Below, one piece after another: positions 34,106 through 45,946 of a stretch of 64,000 nt of DNA. A program made the translations under genes and the position numbers. The notes under the pieces were generated by a model. It did no database searches and was not told the origin of the DNA. It saw only the letters and a list, made by a program, of their open reading frames with translations. The first letter of the stretch is position 1, and each line of letters begins with the position of its first letter. The stretch lies in assembly GCA_036346225.1 (NCBI GenBank), contig JARFIW010000663.1:2852001-2916000 (forward strand), written 5' to 3'. Origin of the DNA: Platerodrilus igneus. Taxonomy: Eukaryota; Arthropoda; Insecta; Coleoptera; Lycidae.

Positions 34106-34956
34106 TAACAATGCCTCTTAAACTGGAACCACATTGTAAGTTTCCAAGGCGTAATCGCTTTATACGCAATTACATTAACTTCTTACAACCATTGGTCAGC
34201 TCTAACTATTGCTTCTCAATTATAACAAAATTTCCATGTTGAAATTTAAGGAACGCATATATCTTAGATGCAGTAAAAATTTAACAACCTAATTCGACCA
34301 TTTTTGCTTCAGTTATTAAACGTTATATCTTCCGCGTTTTAGTGTTGTTTTAATTTATTTTTGTACATTAGTTCTTTTGAACGTTAGTTTTAGTGTTGCG
34401 CATGATGAGTTTCAAACAATTGGATCGATGCATTTATCGAAACTAAATTGCGACTCGCAAATCAGCTTTAGATATGAACTTCACCATATTGACGTTGTAA
34501 AGATCAAAAACCGTAACACGGTTTCCTAACACAAAGAAACATACACACCGTTAGCCGCAGGAGTAACCGTATTTTACCACGACTAGACTCTGGTCGGTGA
34601 GGGGGAGTGGGAATTTGCACCAAGATTCAAATAACCTACGGTCGACACGGTGAACAAGAGTCTTGGGGAGCACCACCTAAATCGGAACTGTACGCCTTTC
34701 GCGATATCAATCTAGGAAATTTCTCACGCAATCTGTAGATGCTTAACAGACAAAATCTGAGCGCGGATATCGTATCTTGCAGGTACGCCTGAGTTTGTTT
34801 CAATAAAATACGTACATAATGTACCAGACTGAAATAACAAGCACCTTGAATTTAATACTAACAGTATTTTCAACACATAGCGGTATCACACCACAAGACT
34901 GCAAACTACAAAACTACAAACTGCAAACTACAGCCCTAAAATGTTGTAATTAGATG
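34106..34956. other. Segment between the two 192-bp repeats, includes dispersed repeat W
   Basis: 851 bp. From about 34510 it matches 43521-43765 and then 44795-44905 (AACACGGTTTCC, CACACCGTTAG, GAGGGGGAGTGGGAATTTGC, TATCGTATCTTGCAGGTACG), so repeat W is present here in a shorter, uninterrupted form. It ends in tandem CTACAAACTGCAAA motifs (about 34900-34935). Confidence 0.6.
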
Positions 34957-35148
34957 TGAACACAAAATCTGATTTGAAGGTTGTATGAAAAAGACAATTT
35001 GTATTTATTATTTAAAGGTGTAAATAAATGACATAAAATTTAGATGTAAAGAGTAAACGGGTCTTTAGAGTTGTTGAAAACAAAGATGCGATTTATTTAT
35101 GCATTTAAAATAATAAGATTTATACTGAGCTTACCATAGGCCAGAGTA
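34957..35148 (+). repeat. 192-bp direct repeat, right copy
   Basis: Second copy of 33914-34105, same length, few mismatches. Confidence 0.8.
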
Positions 35149-35612
35149 AATTTTAATTTAGAGTTTCAAGATAGGCCCATCTACTTGAACTGTATTAAAA
35201 ATTGTTGAAATAAATTAAACTCATGAAATTTAAAAGGATTCAATGGTTGAATTTGTAAAATTTTATGAAGATGTATAAACAATTTTGTAAATATTGAGCT
35301 GGTGACGTAAAATTTTGATTTGTATGAATAAAAGGTTGTACGTTTTGTTGAATTATTTGAGTAGTAATTTTATGTGGTAGTGTAAGTGAGAAAGAGTAAA
35401 CACAGGATGGTAAGTACCTCTGAAGAAGCCGGATGCAGAGCTAGGCGTAGTATGCCGATTTAGGGGAGCTTTCCAGAGATATTGGAATATATTTTTTTAG
35501 GAAAGGATGTTAGGACAGCCCAATTTGCTGGGGTTCGATTGTTCAAGCTAAGATCACTGCATATTTATGGCTCCCAACGCAAGGGCTCGAAGGTAAATCG
35601 AGTATTCCACAG

Positions 35613-35613
<1 letters not shown>
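35149..35613. other. Non-coding stretch with one hairpin-unit-like end
   Basis: The right end (ATCGAGTATTCCACAGCAAT) resembles the box next to the (AT)n tracts. The frame 35482-35688 runs into the AT tract and is not a gene. Confidence 0.4.

Positions 35614-35660
<47 letters not shown>
35614..35660. repeat. (AT)n microsatellite
   Basis: About 46 bp, preceded by CACAGCA and followed by the right arm. Confidence 0.95.
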
Positions 35661-35662
<2 letters not shown>

Positions 35663-35880
35663 CCGTGTTACTCGAGCCCCACGATTGAGTCGATCATAAA
35701 AGCTATGATATTTCCCGCCCTTCGGTTGGGCAGCCCATAAATGCTGTGTTATCTTCCTGTAGAAAAATAAAAACCTTAGTTATTCTCGCCCCACTAATTG
35801 GGCGTACATAAAATGCTCTGTTATACCCCTATATTAGACCCTACGACTTGGGTCGTGTATAAATGCTGTGATATTTTTTA
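35661..35880 (+). repeat. Four hairpin-plus-box units
   Basis: Each unit is a short hairpin followed by a box near ATAAAWGCTNTGWTAT. Hairpins: CGA/TCG about 35682-35692; GCCC/GGGC 35717-35731; CGCCC/GGGCG 35787-35804; ACGAC/GTCGT 35843-35856. Boxes end at about 35713, 35752, 35824 and 35874. Stem sequences change in both strands while pairing is kept, which suggests the structure matters. Confidence 0.6.
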
Positions 35881-37125
35881 TATTACTCAAGCACTTGTAA
35901 AAATGTTAATTTATAAATCTCTTGCCTCAACTAGCTGATTTAATTAAATAAAGCGATTCTACAATACACAGTATAATGATTAAATGTTTACAACCTTTTT
36001 AAATATGTTCCCTTTTTTAAATTATTTACATTTGTCAGATTTTTAGAAAATAAAGCCAGATGAACGAGCTTTTTATTGTATTTAGATACTTTTTGAAACG
36101 TTTCAAGATGCCTATTGCCTCTCATAAATTTATAAAAGAAACCCTTGTTTTGTCGACTCCTACATTTTTGAATTATTACTGAAATGAAACAGTTTATAGA
36201 AATAATTCATATCAAAATATCTAACCTGGAGTGGTTCAGTAGCTTCTCCACATTCCCAAGAGTTCCCGTGTCCAGTCTGAACGTTTTGAGTCGAATTTGT
36301 AAGTGAGTTTATTCCAATAAAAGGTTTTTCATCTCCGTAATTAACGAAACAGTAATAGAATATTTTCCATTGTCAGAGATTACCAAATTAATTCAACAGG
36401 CAGCAATCTCCAGAGTCTTCCTGACTCCAAAACTCTTATCTACGATCTTATTTAAGATTTGTACCTAAGATCGTATTTAAGAGTTTTAACAGGAGCCCTG
36501 TTTTATTTATTTTTAGAAATTGTAGTTTCATTAAAGTTGGTTTACTTACGTCTGTAGTAGTACGACTCGCTTACACAATTTTTACACTATTATAAAAATG
36601 ATTTCACTTTACTTTTAATTAACTATTTGCGTGAATATCTTAGCACTTTAGAGTATAGTGACTGCCTAGTTTCAAATGTATATTAACTCGTTGTTCAATT
36701 GTCATCATGTTTATAGGCCCGGCCCCTTTTGTTTGCGATTCGTTGATTCCACGTGCTGGGCGACACCAATTTTCTACTCTCTTTACCAATTGTGTATTTT
36801 AATTGCATCGAAGAACGCTTAATTTGTCACGTAATTCATTCGCATACATCACATTTAATTCAGAAATTTCAGGAACCTTTGTTCATTAAATCACGTATTA
36901 TTGTTGTTTGCTTTATTCTAATCTGAATAGAAATAAATTTGGTGTTTGTTTATTTCCTAGTTAAATTGGATTTTTGAACAAATGTAATACTTTTCACGTA
37001 CGTTTTTCAAATAATGCATAATTTCTGCCTGCGTATATGATATATTAACGCACTCGTTGAATATTTATCAAGCCAATTTATACAGGTTTTCCACTGATTT
37101 AATTTCGATGCATTTCGTTATATTT
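35661..37125 (-). repeat. Inverted repeat pair, right arm
   Basis: Reverse-complement partner of 30980-32411. Blocks such as AATTGGATTTTTGAACA, TAATTTCTGCCTGCG and GAGTGCGTTAATATATC (minus strand) match. It begins with the hairpin-unit array 35661-35880. No coding frame. Confidence 0.75.
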
Positions 37126-37344
37126 TAAATTCTTATCTTTTCTCGTAGCTATTCTTGGATATGCGTTTAATTGCTTGTACTGTTATATACAGTGTGCTCT
37201 CATCTAATAGTATTTATAGTGACCTATTTACTCTTCTAATATCTGTAATTATGTGCTTTTGTTACTTAGGAGTTTTTTTTGTTTATTCTACGACCTACGA
37301 CCCCTATGACTTAACCTACCCCTAAATTAACCCTTTAATTACAG

Positions 37345-37345
<1 letters not shown>
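37126..37345. other. Short non-coding flank of the right arm
   Basis: AT-rich, no match found to the left arm. Ends TTACAGCAAT just before the AT tract. Confidence 0.4.

Positions 37346-37404
<59 letters not shown>
37346..37404. repeat. (AT)n microsatellite
   Basis: About 59 bp, third tract preceded by CAGCAAT. It directly abuts a zinc-finger remnant. Confidence 0.95.
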
Positions 37405-37408
<4 letters not shown>

Positions 37409-37640
37409 AGACACACTGGTTATATGCAAATTTTGGTACACTTTTTTAATTACATATCATAGCGAATGGGTGATTTAAAAATACGTATAAAATCCCATAT
37501 TCAGGATAAACCATTTTTATTAACTGTTTTTGATTATCATGTATTTAATTTGGATAATTTAAAAGGACATAAGAAACACACTGGCGATAGAGCATTTGTG
37601 ATTATAAAGTAAATTTGACAGGTTTTGAAATCACCATGAA
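37405..37640 (+). pseudogene. Decayed C2H2 zinc-finger remnant
   Basis: ATGAGAAGACACACTGG, GATAAACCATTTTTA, TTTGATTATCATG, AATTTAAAAGGACATAAGAA and ACACTGGCGATAGAGCATTT correspond to two or three 84-bp finger units of the KRHxRxHTGDKxF type, with stops and lost cysteines. It resembles the gene 2 group (RRH, KRH) more than gene 1. Confidence 0.75.
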
Positions 37641-39600
37641 ATGGATCTAACCAGGCAGATAAAAATTAAAAAGCAGATCGTTTGAAATTACATACACTAA
37701 ATTAAATTGTAATGTTAAAGTTTTTAAATTAAGCAAAACTGAGAATTTAATTATGATGAGACTATCATTAAAAAAGTTAATCGAATCTTACAGGATATAC
37801 AATCTATTATAAATGAGGAAACTACACAACTGCGCAGTTGCATGGTTTTTGGCTTATACTTATGGATATAATCAGCATTCGCAAGAAAGTTAAAATGAGG
37901 TAGTTTATTTGCTTACAAGGGAATAATATGCAAATACTATACATTTAACTATTACACAAATAAACAAGTATTAATATTGTTGCTAAAAGCAGCATAAGCA
38001 ACTTGCGCACGTCTTACCATTAAAAATAAGCTATTATTTTAACTTAGAAATACTTGTAACACTAATGCGTTAATTACGCATATATTTGTATATAAAAAAG
38101 CATTTATTAATTTAAGTTAGTTAAAAGAGCTTAACGCGAAACTACTCTTAACATTTATAGAAGTTTGGGTGGTTTATAATTAATAGCTGGGCTATTAAAA
38201 TATAATATTAAGGCAAAATATCGAAATTAACAGGAGAAAGTACCTAGTACATTCTTTTACAACCAGCAAAATAAAAGGGACTTTATATATAACACATCAA
38301 AATAGAAATATACCGACATATTTTTCAATGATTAATTATCTTATGGATGTGTATTCGTAAACATTCTCGCGCATTGAAAAGAATCGAAATTATTGTGAAT
38401 TATTCAGAGACAGAAATTCAAAAGGTTATAAAATTTAATGCGTAGAAACCCCATGGCACAGCTGTGGCATTAAATGAAAAAATGAGAACAACTTATTCCC
38501 TCGCATTGTAACACCAGTGATCTCGAGCAAGTTATACACACTTTGCAAACCAGAAAATCGTATAAACCTTGAGGAACATTATAAACTTATTAATACCCTT
38601 GAATTATAATAGAGAGGAGAAAATCAAATAAGTCGATCATTCATGCATTTAAAGCTGTTATACTTCAATTGACAAGCAGGTAGCGCCGAGCGAGTACCAA
38701 GTCTAAATAATTCGAAGTGTCGGTAATTTTATAAATTCAGATTTGTTAATGAAACAAGCTCCCAAACGCGATCGTGACTGCGGAATTGCATAACTTTTTA
38801 TTACTAGCGAGAGTGGTTCGGTAGTGAATGCTTTCATCAACACCTGCTGAATCAGAGGATTATTGATACTACATTTTTGGTGTTATACGACAAGGTCGAT
38901 CGAGTCTTGTGTAAACAAGCCTTAAATTGTTGAATTTTTCCATCTGCTACATATTTTGCTAATGAATATTTTATTATGTACCTAAAGCATATGGATGTGC
39001 AGACTTTTTACGTTGGTGCACGCTTAGTTACTAGCGTAATGTAATATGGAGTTCTAATATAAACCACTACCATTATTGTATTCGCATAAATTTACATATA
39101 CTAGTCAAATTTGTTGACTAGTTATAATTGGATAAATGTAAAATGTTTCTTTTCTTTTAGAAACACGCAATCTGGCCAATTGAGGATACACCTTAATTTA
39201 TTCGCGTGTGCTCAATATTAAGATATTTTTGTTTTAATATAGGTTAAGTGAACGGGTTGGGTTTTTAGTAAAAAGGCGTATACAAGGTTCCAACAACGTG
39301 TATTGAAAAAAGAAATAATCTTTGACTCGTCTCGTAGACAACGCATCGTTTAGTGAGACCAAAGTTACATCTGCGTGATAAAATAAATTTCATTTGGATA
39401 ATTAGCGCCAATTTAAACACGTAACGGATTTTTGACGTTCAACGTATGGAGCCGATTTAAATTTTTTTCAGTTGTTAAGTAGACCTTTGTGCTCAAAGAG
39501 CGAGCTATTTTTGCAATTTCTTGATTTTTTAGTCATTTTTGTAAACGGCGATACTATTTAGTTTTTCAAAGATAGTTTTTTTTAAATTTATTTTGAAAAG
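37641..39600. other. Non-coding, nothing recognised
   Basis: About 2 kb AT-rich DNA with no frame of note and no repeat match noticed within the window. Confidence 0.45.
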
Positions 39601-39625
39601 TTTTGAATGAAAAATTTAACCGATT

Positions 39626-40130
39626 GTGACAAAATTATTTTACAAATTAAACGTGAGATACATAAAAACTGAAAATTTGACACTCGCGGAATTAAGAAAA
39701 TTTTTGGGAAAAGTAATTAGAACACCGTCTATGGTCGATGACGATTTTGAATATCCATTTGATTTTACGGATGTTGTTACAGCCATAAAAACAGCATTAT
39801 GCTTAAATAGATAGAATATTGCAAGTTAAAACCGGATTAATTTTCAGGGAAATTATGGAAAAATTGAATAAAATATTACATATTGTTATTCTATATTAAC
39901 ACGTAGTTCACCGATGACGAGAATGATGAGGAATATAGAAATCAGTTACAATTTGAACTAGAGAAATTAAAAAACAATAATCAAAAGGAAAAAAAAAATT
40001 TTTTAAACTTAAGGAAAAAAGAAAATTTAAAAAATGTAAATTTAGTTTTGGACTTAGAAATTGAGAATAGCATAGACAGTTTAGAAGAAGCAGATCATTA
40101 TTTAAAATTTTTTTGAGGAGCTAAATTTAA
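39626..40130 (+). pseudogene. Broken ORF remnant, acidic then Lys-rich coiled-coil-like
   Basis: The frame 39626-39814 (62 residues) reads ...LTLAELRKFLGKVIRTPSMV, then an acidic, aromatic part. After a break, 39912-40115 reads as a charged, Glu/Lys/Asn-rich helix-like stretch (EEYRNQLQFELEKLKNNNQK). The codon pattern and continuous charge look like former coding DNA. A Gag-like protein of a retroelement is one possibility, but no zinc knuckle or other defining motif is seen. I do not recognise the family. Confidence 0.35.
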
Positions 40131-40360
40131 AATCAGCATTAGTAGATTCTGAATTAAGCGATTTAAAGTAACGCCTGCCTCAAAATGAGGTATCACTTTT
40201 TAAGGAGATACATCAATAAATGTAGGAACGATCAAAAAATAGAAACATGTTAGATTGTCAATTATTTTCAAAAATGTTTTTTTAAGAAAGCGTAAATTTG
40301 ATATCGCGCAAGTCAAGTTTTGATAAATAGTTGGGAATAATTAAAGATAACCTAAAAGAT

Positions 40361-40600
40361 TTAGTTTCTTCCTCCAGATTTCGATGAACAGTTGCTGACC
40401 GAGAAAAAATTACGCACACAGATACTATTTGTATAACCTTTATTTACCTTGTCTGTCCATGCTATCATCCTCATACATATGTATGCTTCTACCTCTATCC
40501 CTACTGTCCCTATTTCATAAACGTACTGTGCTTTGCTCCACACGTATGCTTTTAAAAATTTTCTCCTTGTTTCTATGTTTGTTGTCTTCAAACATAGTCG
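40361..40600 (-). pseudogene. RTE-like LINE fragment (ORF2 C-terminal part)
   Basis: KTTNIETRRKFLKAYVWSKA, then MIAWTDKVNKG, aligns with the same region of the LINE at 61940-62130 (KTTNIETRKRLLKTYVWSTA, ISWTDKVKN). Short and diverged. Confidence 0.8.
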
Positions 40601-40659
40601 ATGTCTTTCTTGTTAGATACAGTTTGGTTTCCATTCCATTGTTTACAAGTATATAACCT

Positions 40660-40770
40660 ATTTCCCCGTAGTATGAAGGGGGTTAAGCAGCCTGCAGCTA
40701 CCAAGATCCCCCAACACTTGAACGTTTGTCGAATTAAAAGTTTTCCAATATATTGTGACGCGCCATATTT
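40660..40770 (-). repeat. RTE-like LINE 3'-end fragment
   Basis: AAGGGGGTTAAGCAGC, ATCCCCCAACACTT and AAAAGTTTTCCA match the LINE 3' region at 41815-41905, but belong to another copy because the coding fragment at 40361-40600 lies on the wrong side to be its own. Confidence 0.7.
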
Positions 40771-41574
40771 TATTCTAATATTCTATAGGTTTATTTAAAA
40801 TACGGACACTGCACGTCAAATACATGAGCTTGGTATTTCCAGCCGTGCTTGATAAAATATAAGGTGCTTAGCTAGGAAGGTCAATCGAAGGGACGGGTAG
40901 TTAGTTGATGTTTAGATGCGCGTGGATACAGGTAGCTATGCCAACTGTCTATGCCGAGGGTGTATCAGGTTTATTAATGATAAGGTATTTAGTCGTCGAA
41001 TGTTCACATACCTCTAGTATAAAAGCTTTGATATTTATTCTGTAAATATCAATTGCAAATATTTGCTAGTTGTGTTTTAGAAATTTAACTAGTTATGTAA
41101 AGCATTACGGGTAATGAAGATGCTTTTGTAGCGTAATTTTAGGTGTTGACGATGGTGTTTCTGTAAACTGTAAGTAAAGTGAAGGATTTTTGTGGTGTAG
41201 CCACCCGGTGCACCGGCAGGTATTTATACTCTTGCACCTGCAAGGACTTCTAGAACGTAAGTGTTGACCTTTATTTAAATCTGATAATTTGTATAAATTT
41301 ATGCGCTAGCACGTGTTGTAATCGGTTCGCGTTAAGGGGTGTTTAATTGGGCGTATTATAAAACATTATAAACATTGTTGAGTTGGTTTTTTATTACCAG
41401 CGGTACTACGCGTGAAGTAATTTCTGTATGTATTTCAACAGTTAATAATTAATGTTATATTGCCCTCGGCCTGGTGTTGTATATTTGCTAACCTGAACCC
41501 CTGAGAACAATTAAGATATTCATGTCTTTCTTCGTGCTCGACACGGATTGACATGTACAATATTCATTCGTACA
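40771..41574. other. Non-coding, nothing recognised
   Basis: No frame or repeat noticed. Confidence 0.4.
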
Positions 41575-41770
41575 ATCTACATTAGTTGAAAATATTACAA
41601 AAACAACACCTGAAGTTCTTTATAATAATCATCAGATTTCAGTGCAGTTATTTTTTTTGTCAGGTTTTCCGTCTTGAAATTGGTTGGACGTGAACCTTCA
41701 CTTATTTCTATACTGAGCTAGCCTACACCGTTCCCTGAAATTCCTACAGCGTAGATACAGCTTGGTTCCC
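41575..41770 (-). repeat. RTE-like LINE 3' fragment, extra copy
   Basis: Matches 41920-42095 of the neighbouring LINE: AACATTAGTT, ATCATCAG, GAAATTGGTTGGACGTG, GAGCTAGCC, CCCTGAAATTCC. It lies in the same orientation just downstream, like a tandem truncated copy. Confidence 0.75.
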
Positions 41771-41814
41771 TTTCTGTTGTTTCCTAATTATATGCCCTCT
41801 TTCACCAAGATTCA

Positions 41815-43520
41815 GTGGTATGTAAAGGGGGTTAAGCAGCTTCTGACTACTAAGGGTCCCCCAATACTTAGACATTTGCCGAATTAATAGTTTTCCAGTA
41901 AATCCTATCACACAATTAACATTAGTTAAGAGTATTGCAAAACCAATACTTGTATTTGCTTATAGTTATCATCAGGTTTAGGTACAGTTATTTTGTTAGT
42001 CATTAGGTTTTCCATCTTGGAATTGATTGGACGCGTACCTCCATTGATTTGTATTCTGAGCTAGCCGGCACATTTCCCTGAAATTCCCACAACCTCTACT
42101 TCTCTTTTTTCCTATCTCTGTTTCTAATATATTCCGCACAATCCCTTCATACCTTAGTATGTGGCCTATCATCCTATCTCTCCTATTTTTTACTGTTTTC
42201 CACATACTTTTTTCTTCTCCTACCATTTCTGGTACCTCCTTGTTCTTAACTTTGTCCGTTCATGATATCTTCATCATGCGTGTGTAACACCACATTTCAA
42301 AGGCTTCTATCTTTTTCCTGTCCGCTTCTCCTACTGTCCAGGGTTTTGCAGCTGTACAATACTGTGCTCCACACATATATTTTAAGCAATCTTTTCCGTG
42401 TTTCTATGTTTGTTGTCTTTGAACACAGTGGTTGCCTTTTCTTGTTAAATGTAGCACAACCTTGTGCTTATATTTGTTTTATATCTTTTGCACCCCTTCT
42501 AATTGCGTTATTTGGCTTCCTAGGTAGCAGAAATCGTTAACCTCTAGTAAGTTCTCGTTACCTATTTGTATTCCAGTTTTTAATTTATTTTCCCCTTTTT
42601 TGCATACTAATACTTTAGTTTTATTTTTCTTAATTTTCATACCCCATCTCTCTGTTAGAAGTGTTTCCATTTCATTAAGAGCAGCTTTTAACTCTTTCTC
42701 GCTAGATGCTAATACCGCTATATCATCTGAAAATCTAAGCATATCAATCTTTTGTCCCTGCATAATAATTCCAAATGTCTTCTTCGCCTCTATCTCACTG
42801 TCTCACCCCTTTCCTAGTATTTACTTCTCCACGTTCCTGCTCTAATTCTATTATCCCTGTTTGCTCTTTGTATAAGCTATGTACTATACGTCTATCCCTA
42901 AGACTAATTTCAATCTTTTTAAGTATTTCGAATATTTTTTTCAATTGTACCTTGTCGAATGCCTTTTCCCTATGTACACGCCTTCTCCCTTTTTTATTGT
43001 TTTCTCTATTATCAACTTCAGAGCTAAAATAGCTTCCCGTGTTTCCCTGCTACGCCTACACCCAAATTGATCTTGTCCTAGTACTTCTTTAGCTCGTTTT
43101 TCCATTCGTCTTTGTAGATCTCTAGTTAAGATTTTTACCACGTGTGCTGTTAAACTTATTGTTCAAAAATCGTCACATCTATGTGAGCCTCTCTTTTTTG
43201 GTATACTGACTATGATGTTACGTTTGAAATCTTTGGGTATCTCGTATGTCTCATACATATAGCTTACAAGTTGGAAGAGACGTTCTATTACTGCTTGTCT
43301 AGCGGCTTTTAGAGTTTCTGCTTGCACCTTATCTGTACCCAGTGCCCTACCATTTTGACATCTTTTAATGCTAATTCAAACTCATCTCTAAGTATAGGAT
43401 ATCTCAAATAGTCCCTTTCAATATCTGATTCCTGTTCTATTGCTGTTAGTTCCTCTCCTACATATAAATTTCCTATATATTCTTGTCATCTATCCACTTT
43501 CCTTACATTTTCTATAATGA
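41815..43520 (-). pseudogene. RTE-like LINE copy A: 3' part (RT and C-terminal region)
   Basis: Minus strand. 43141-42941 shows RRMEKRAKEVLGQDQFGCRR, the RT segment upstream of the active site. 42763-42479 carries MLRFSDDIAVLASSEKEL, the active-site motif with FSDD in place of the usual FADD, then the thumb region (FCYLGSQIT). 42226-41996 carries RMIGHILRYEGIVRNILETE. Many frameshifts. The 3' untranslated part runs down to about 41815. The block 43521-45347 interrupts it on its 5' side. Confidence 0.85.
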
Positions 43521-45347
43521 CGTTAACACGGTTTCCTAACAAAAAAAACATACACACCGTTAGTCGCAGGAGTAACCGTATTTTACCACGACTAGACACT
43601 GGTCGTTGAGGGGGAGTGGGAATTTGCACCAAGATACAAATAACCTAAGGTCGACACAGTGAACAAGAGTCTTGGAGAGCGCCACCTAAATCAGAACTGT
43701 ACGCCTCCCGCGAAATCAATCTTGGAAATTTCTCACGCAATCTGTAGATGCTTAACGGACATAAAACTCGACAACAAGGAAATACAAATAACATATTGTT
43801 GCGAGCTACTATTAGGCAACCCATCAAACACACAAAACGGTGCAAGCACTGTATATTCTCCATGGACCGAGAAGCGTCTGGCAATTACTGGAGGATGAAT
43901 CATCCTTTTTAATTCACGGTGTAAATAAGACCAATGATGAAGTACAGAGTTAGTCTATATCAGAATGTCGAATATAAATGATAACGTGTAAAATAAATAG
44001 TTGAGCTTTTGGAAGTAAATGTTAAATTATGTGAACGTGTCTAAAGTACATGCAGCTTGTAGAATACATAAATAGACAAAGTGTAATAAATTATAGTTGT
44101 ATTAGTGTTGTTAATGGACCTATGGTTAAGAAGTTAGTTTAAGACCATATTAGTGCTTGTAAATTTATTAGTGTGATAGTGCTTCGTTGTAATTAGACTG
44201 AAAACATCTATAAATAAAGCATAAACAGTTGATTAGACTAGTGAACAGTGAATAATAAAGACTCTTGTTATTACTTGTTTTAAATTAGTGAAACGCGGTA
44301 GTAGTAGCCCGCTACAATATAATCGTTTACTGACACAGTTATGGTTTCTAATATTCATAGGGTTGAACATGAACATTAACTTACAACATAACTAGGCTTA
44401 AATTCAAGCGTTTGGGTTAATGAAACCAACTTGCTTTTCAATATGTAACTTACACTTATAAGAAATTAAATAACTGCAGTATATTTTCATTAGGTTCACT
44501 TTGTATAAATTTAAAATCAGTCGAACGCTGCTCGCGGTGGTACCAACGCTTGTGCGTACGATTATGCAGATAAAAATACCTATCAAACGAATGTGTACAA
44601 TAATTCGTTGGTTAAATTAATTCCGACGCACAACTGTTACAAAAATGATATTAAAATAAATAACAATATCAGTTATAATGTGAGATGGCTTTATAATATT
44701 ATCTGCAGGTGGCAATGCTAGCATGGGTACCAGATTAGCGGCACGTAGAATCAAAATATAATATGGAAAGATCTTATCAGAACAGGTCCTGATCGCTGAT
44801 ATCGTATCTTGCAGGTACGCCTGAGTTAGTATCAATAAAATACGTACATAATGTACCAGACTGCAAACTACAAGCTGTAAAACTGCAAACTGCAACCCGT
44901 TTTGCGGTTCCTTTACAAAACGGGCTTAAATCATAAGAACAAAACTCGATGTTTTCAACGAGTTTTCAAATGTGTGTCCTCGAACTTCTATAAAATTCTC
45001 AAAAAAGCAGAGCAAATATAAAATTTCCACTAATAATTTGCTCTTAAATAACGGATTATCAATTCCCCAATTAAAATAATAAGGGCGGAACTATAAATTA
45101 GTTTACAATAAGATGCACGTTACCAAGCATCGAGGATCAAATTAAGAATAGAACAAATAATCACGACTCGTATTGAAGTGATAAGAAGTAGTTTTATGCA
45201 CGCTATCAACATACAAGAATTAAAACTTGAATGAATGAACGAAACTTAATAAATTACAATGAGGAAATAAACCATACGCGCGCCGTATTTGGGAACGAAG
45301 TATATCTAAAAATTGGGAAACGCGTTACGTAAAATTGAACCGTAACA
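43521..45347. mobile_element. Inserted block W with terminal inverted repeats, inside the LINE
   Basis: The LINE stops at ATAATGACG (about 43520) and resumes at TTTCCTCCC (about 45348). The block ends are imperfect inverted repeats, CGTTAACACGGTTTCC at the left and CGTTGTTACGGTTCAA read from the right, each next to ACG, a probable 3-bp duplication. The left 240 bp and 44795-44905 match repeat W at 34510-34860; between them lies a hAT-associated repeat (43790-44328). No transposase frame is seen, so it is non-autonomous and itself interrupted. Confidence 0.55.
43790..44328. repeat. hAT-associated repeat nested in block W
   Basis: Inverted match of 5037-5590. It stops just where the transposase end would begin at the first locus. 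Non-coding here. Confidence 0.65.
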
Positions 45348-45946
45348 ACGTTTCCTCCCGCGTCTCATATTTTTGCTATACGGTTTTATATCCCTAAAAT
45401 TCATTCTAATTAGTTTGTATGCTTCGTCTTTCTTTTCTATTTCCATCTTAGTTTGTATCTTTTTGCACTTTTCATCAATCCATTGTTCCCGTCTTCCTGT
45501 TTCATCCGATCTATTTTTGTATTTTTGTCTTTCTTCTGTTAGATTCAGGATACTCTTTGTTATCCATGGTTTCTTATTTTCTTTTTGTATATACCCCAGA
45601 ATATATCAGGCCGCCATGTCTAAGCTGGTTTTATTGTTATTCCATCCTGTTTCTACTTCCTTAGTATAAGAAATTTTCCCGATATCTTTCAGCAATTCGT
45701 TTGACTTTTTTTCAAATCTTTCGTAGATATCTTTACCTTTTAGTTTCTTAAAGTCAAAGTGCCTTTTTCAGTTTTTTTTAAGGGCGGCCTTCATAATTCC
45801 AATATTGTGGTCAGTGTCTATATGTACTTCTGGATAGCTTCTACAATCTTTTATTTGATTCCTAAACCGTTATCTAATAAGAATGTAATCTATTTGTTAT
45901 CTTCCTATATCTCCTGGCATCTAACACGTGTATCGTCTTCTAGCAT
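45348..45946 (-). pseudogene. RTE-like LINE copy A: middle part
   Basis: Corresponds to about 60340-60985 of the second LINE copy (end of the endonuclease and the linker to the RT). Frame and sequence are both damaged. Confidence 0.75.
45942..45946. repeat. Possible 5-bp target duplication, left (AGCAT)
   Basis: AGCAT here and at 47926-47930. In the undamaged LINE the site occurs once (CTAGCATGATG in copy B orientation). Confidence 0.55.

Noticed and set aside
33914..35148. A complete small LTR retrotransposon
   Set aside because: The repeat ends are TG/TA, and neither a primer-binding site nor a polypurine tract could be found at the expected places.
35482..35688. Frame ending in an Ile-Tyr run
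   Set aside because: It runs into the (AT)n tract and has no other support.
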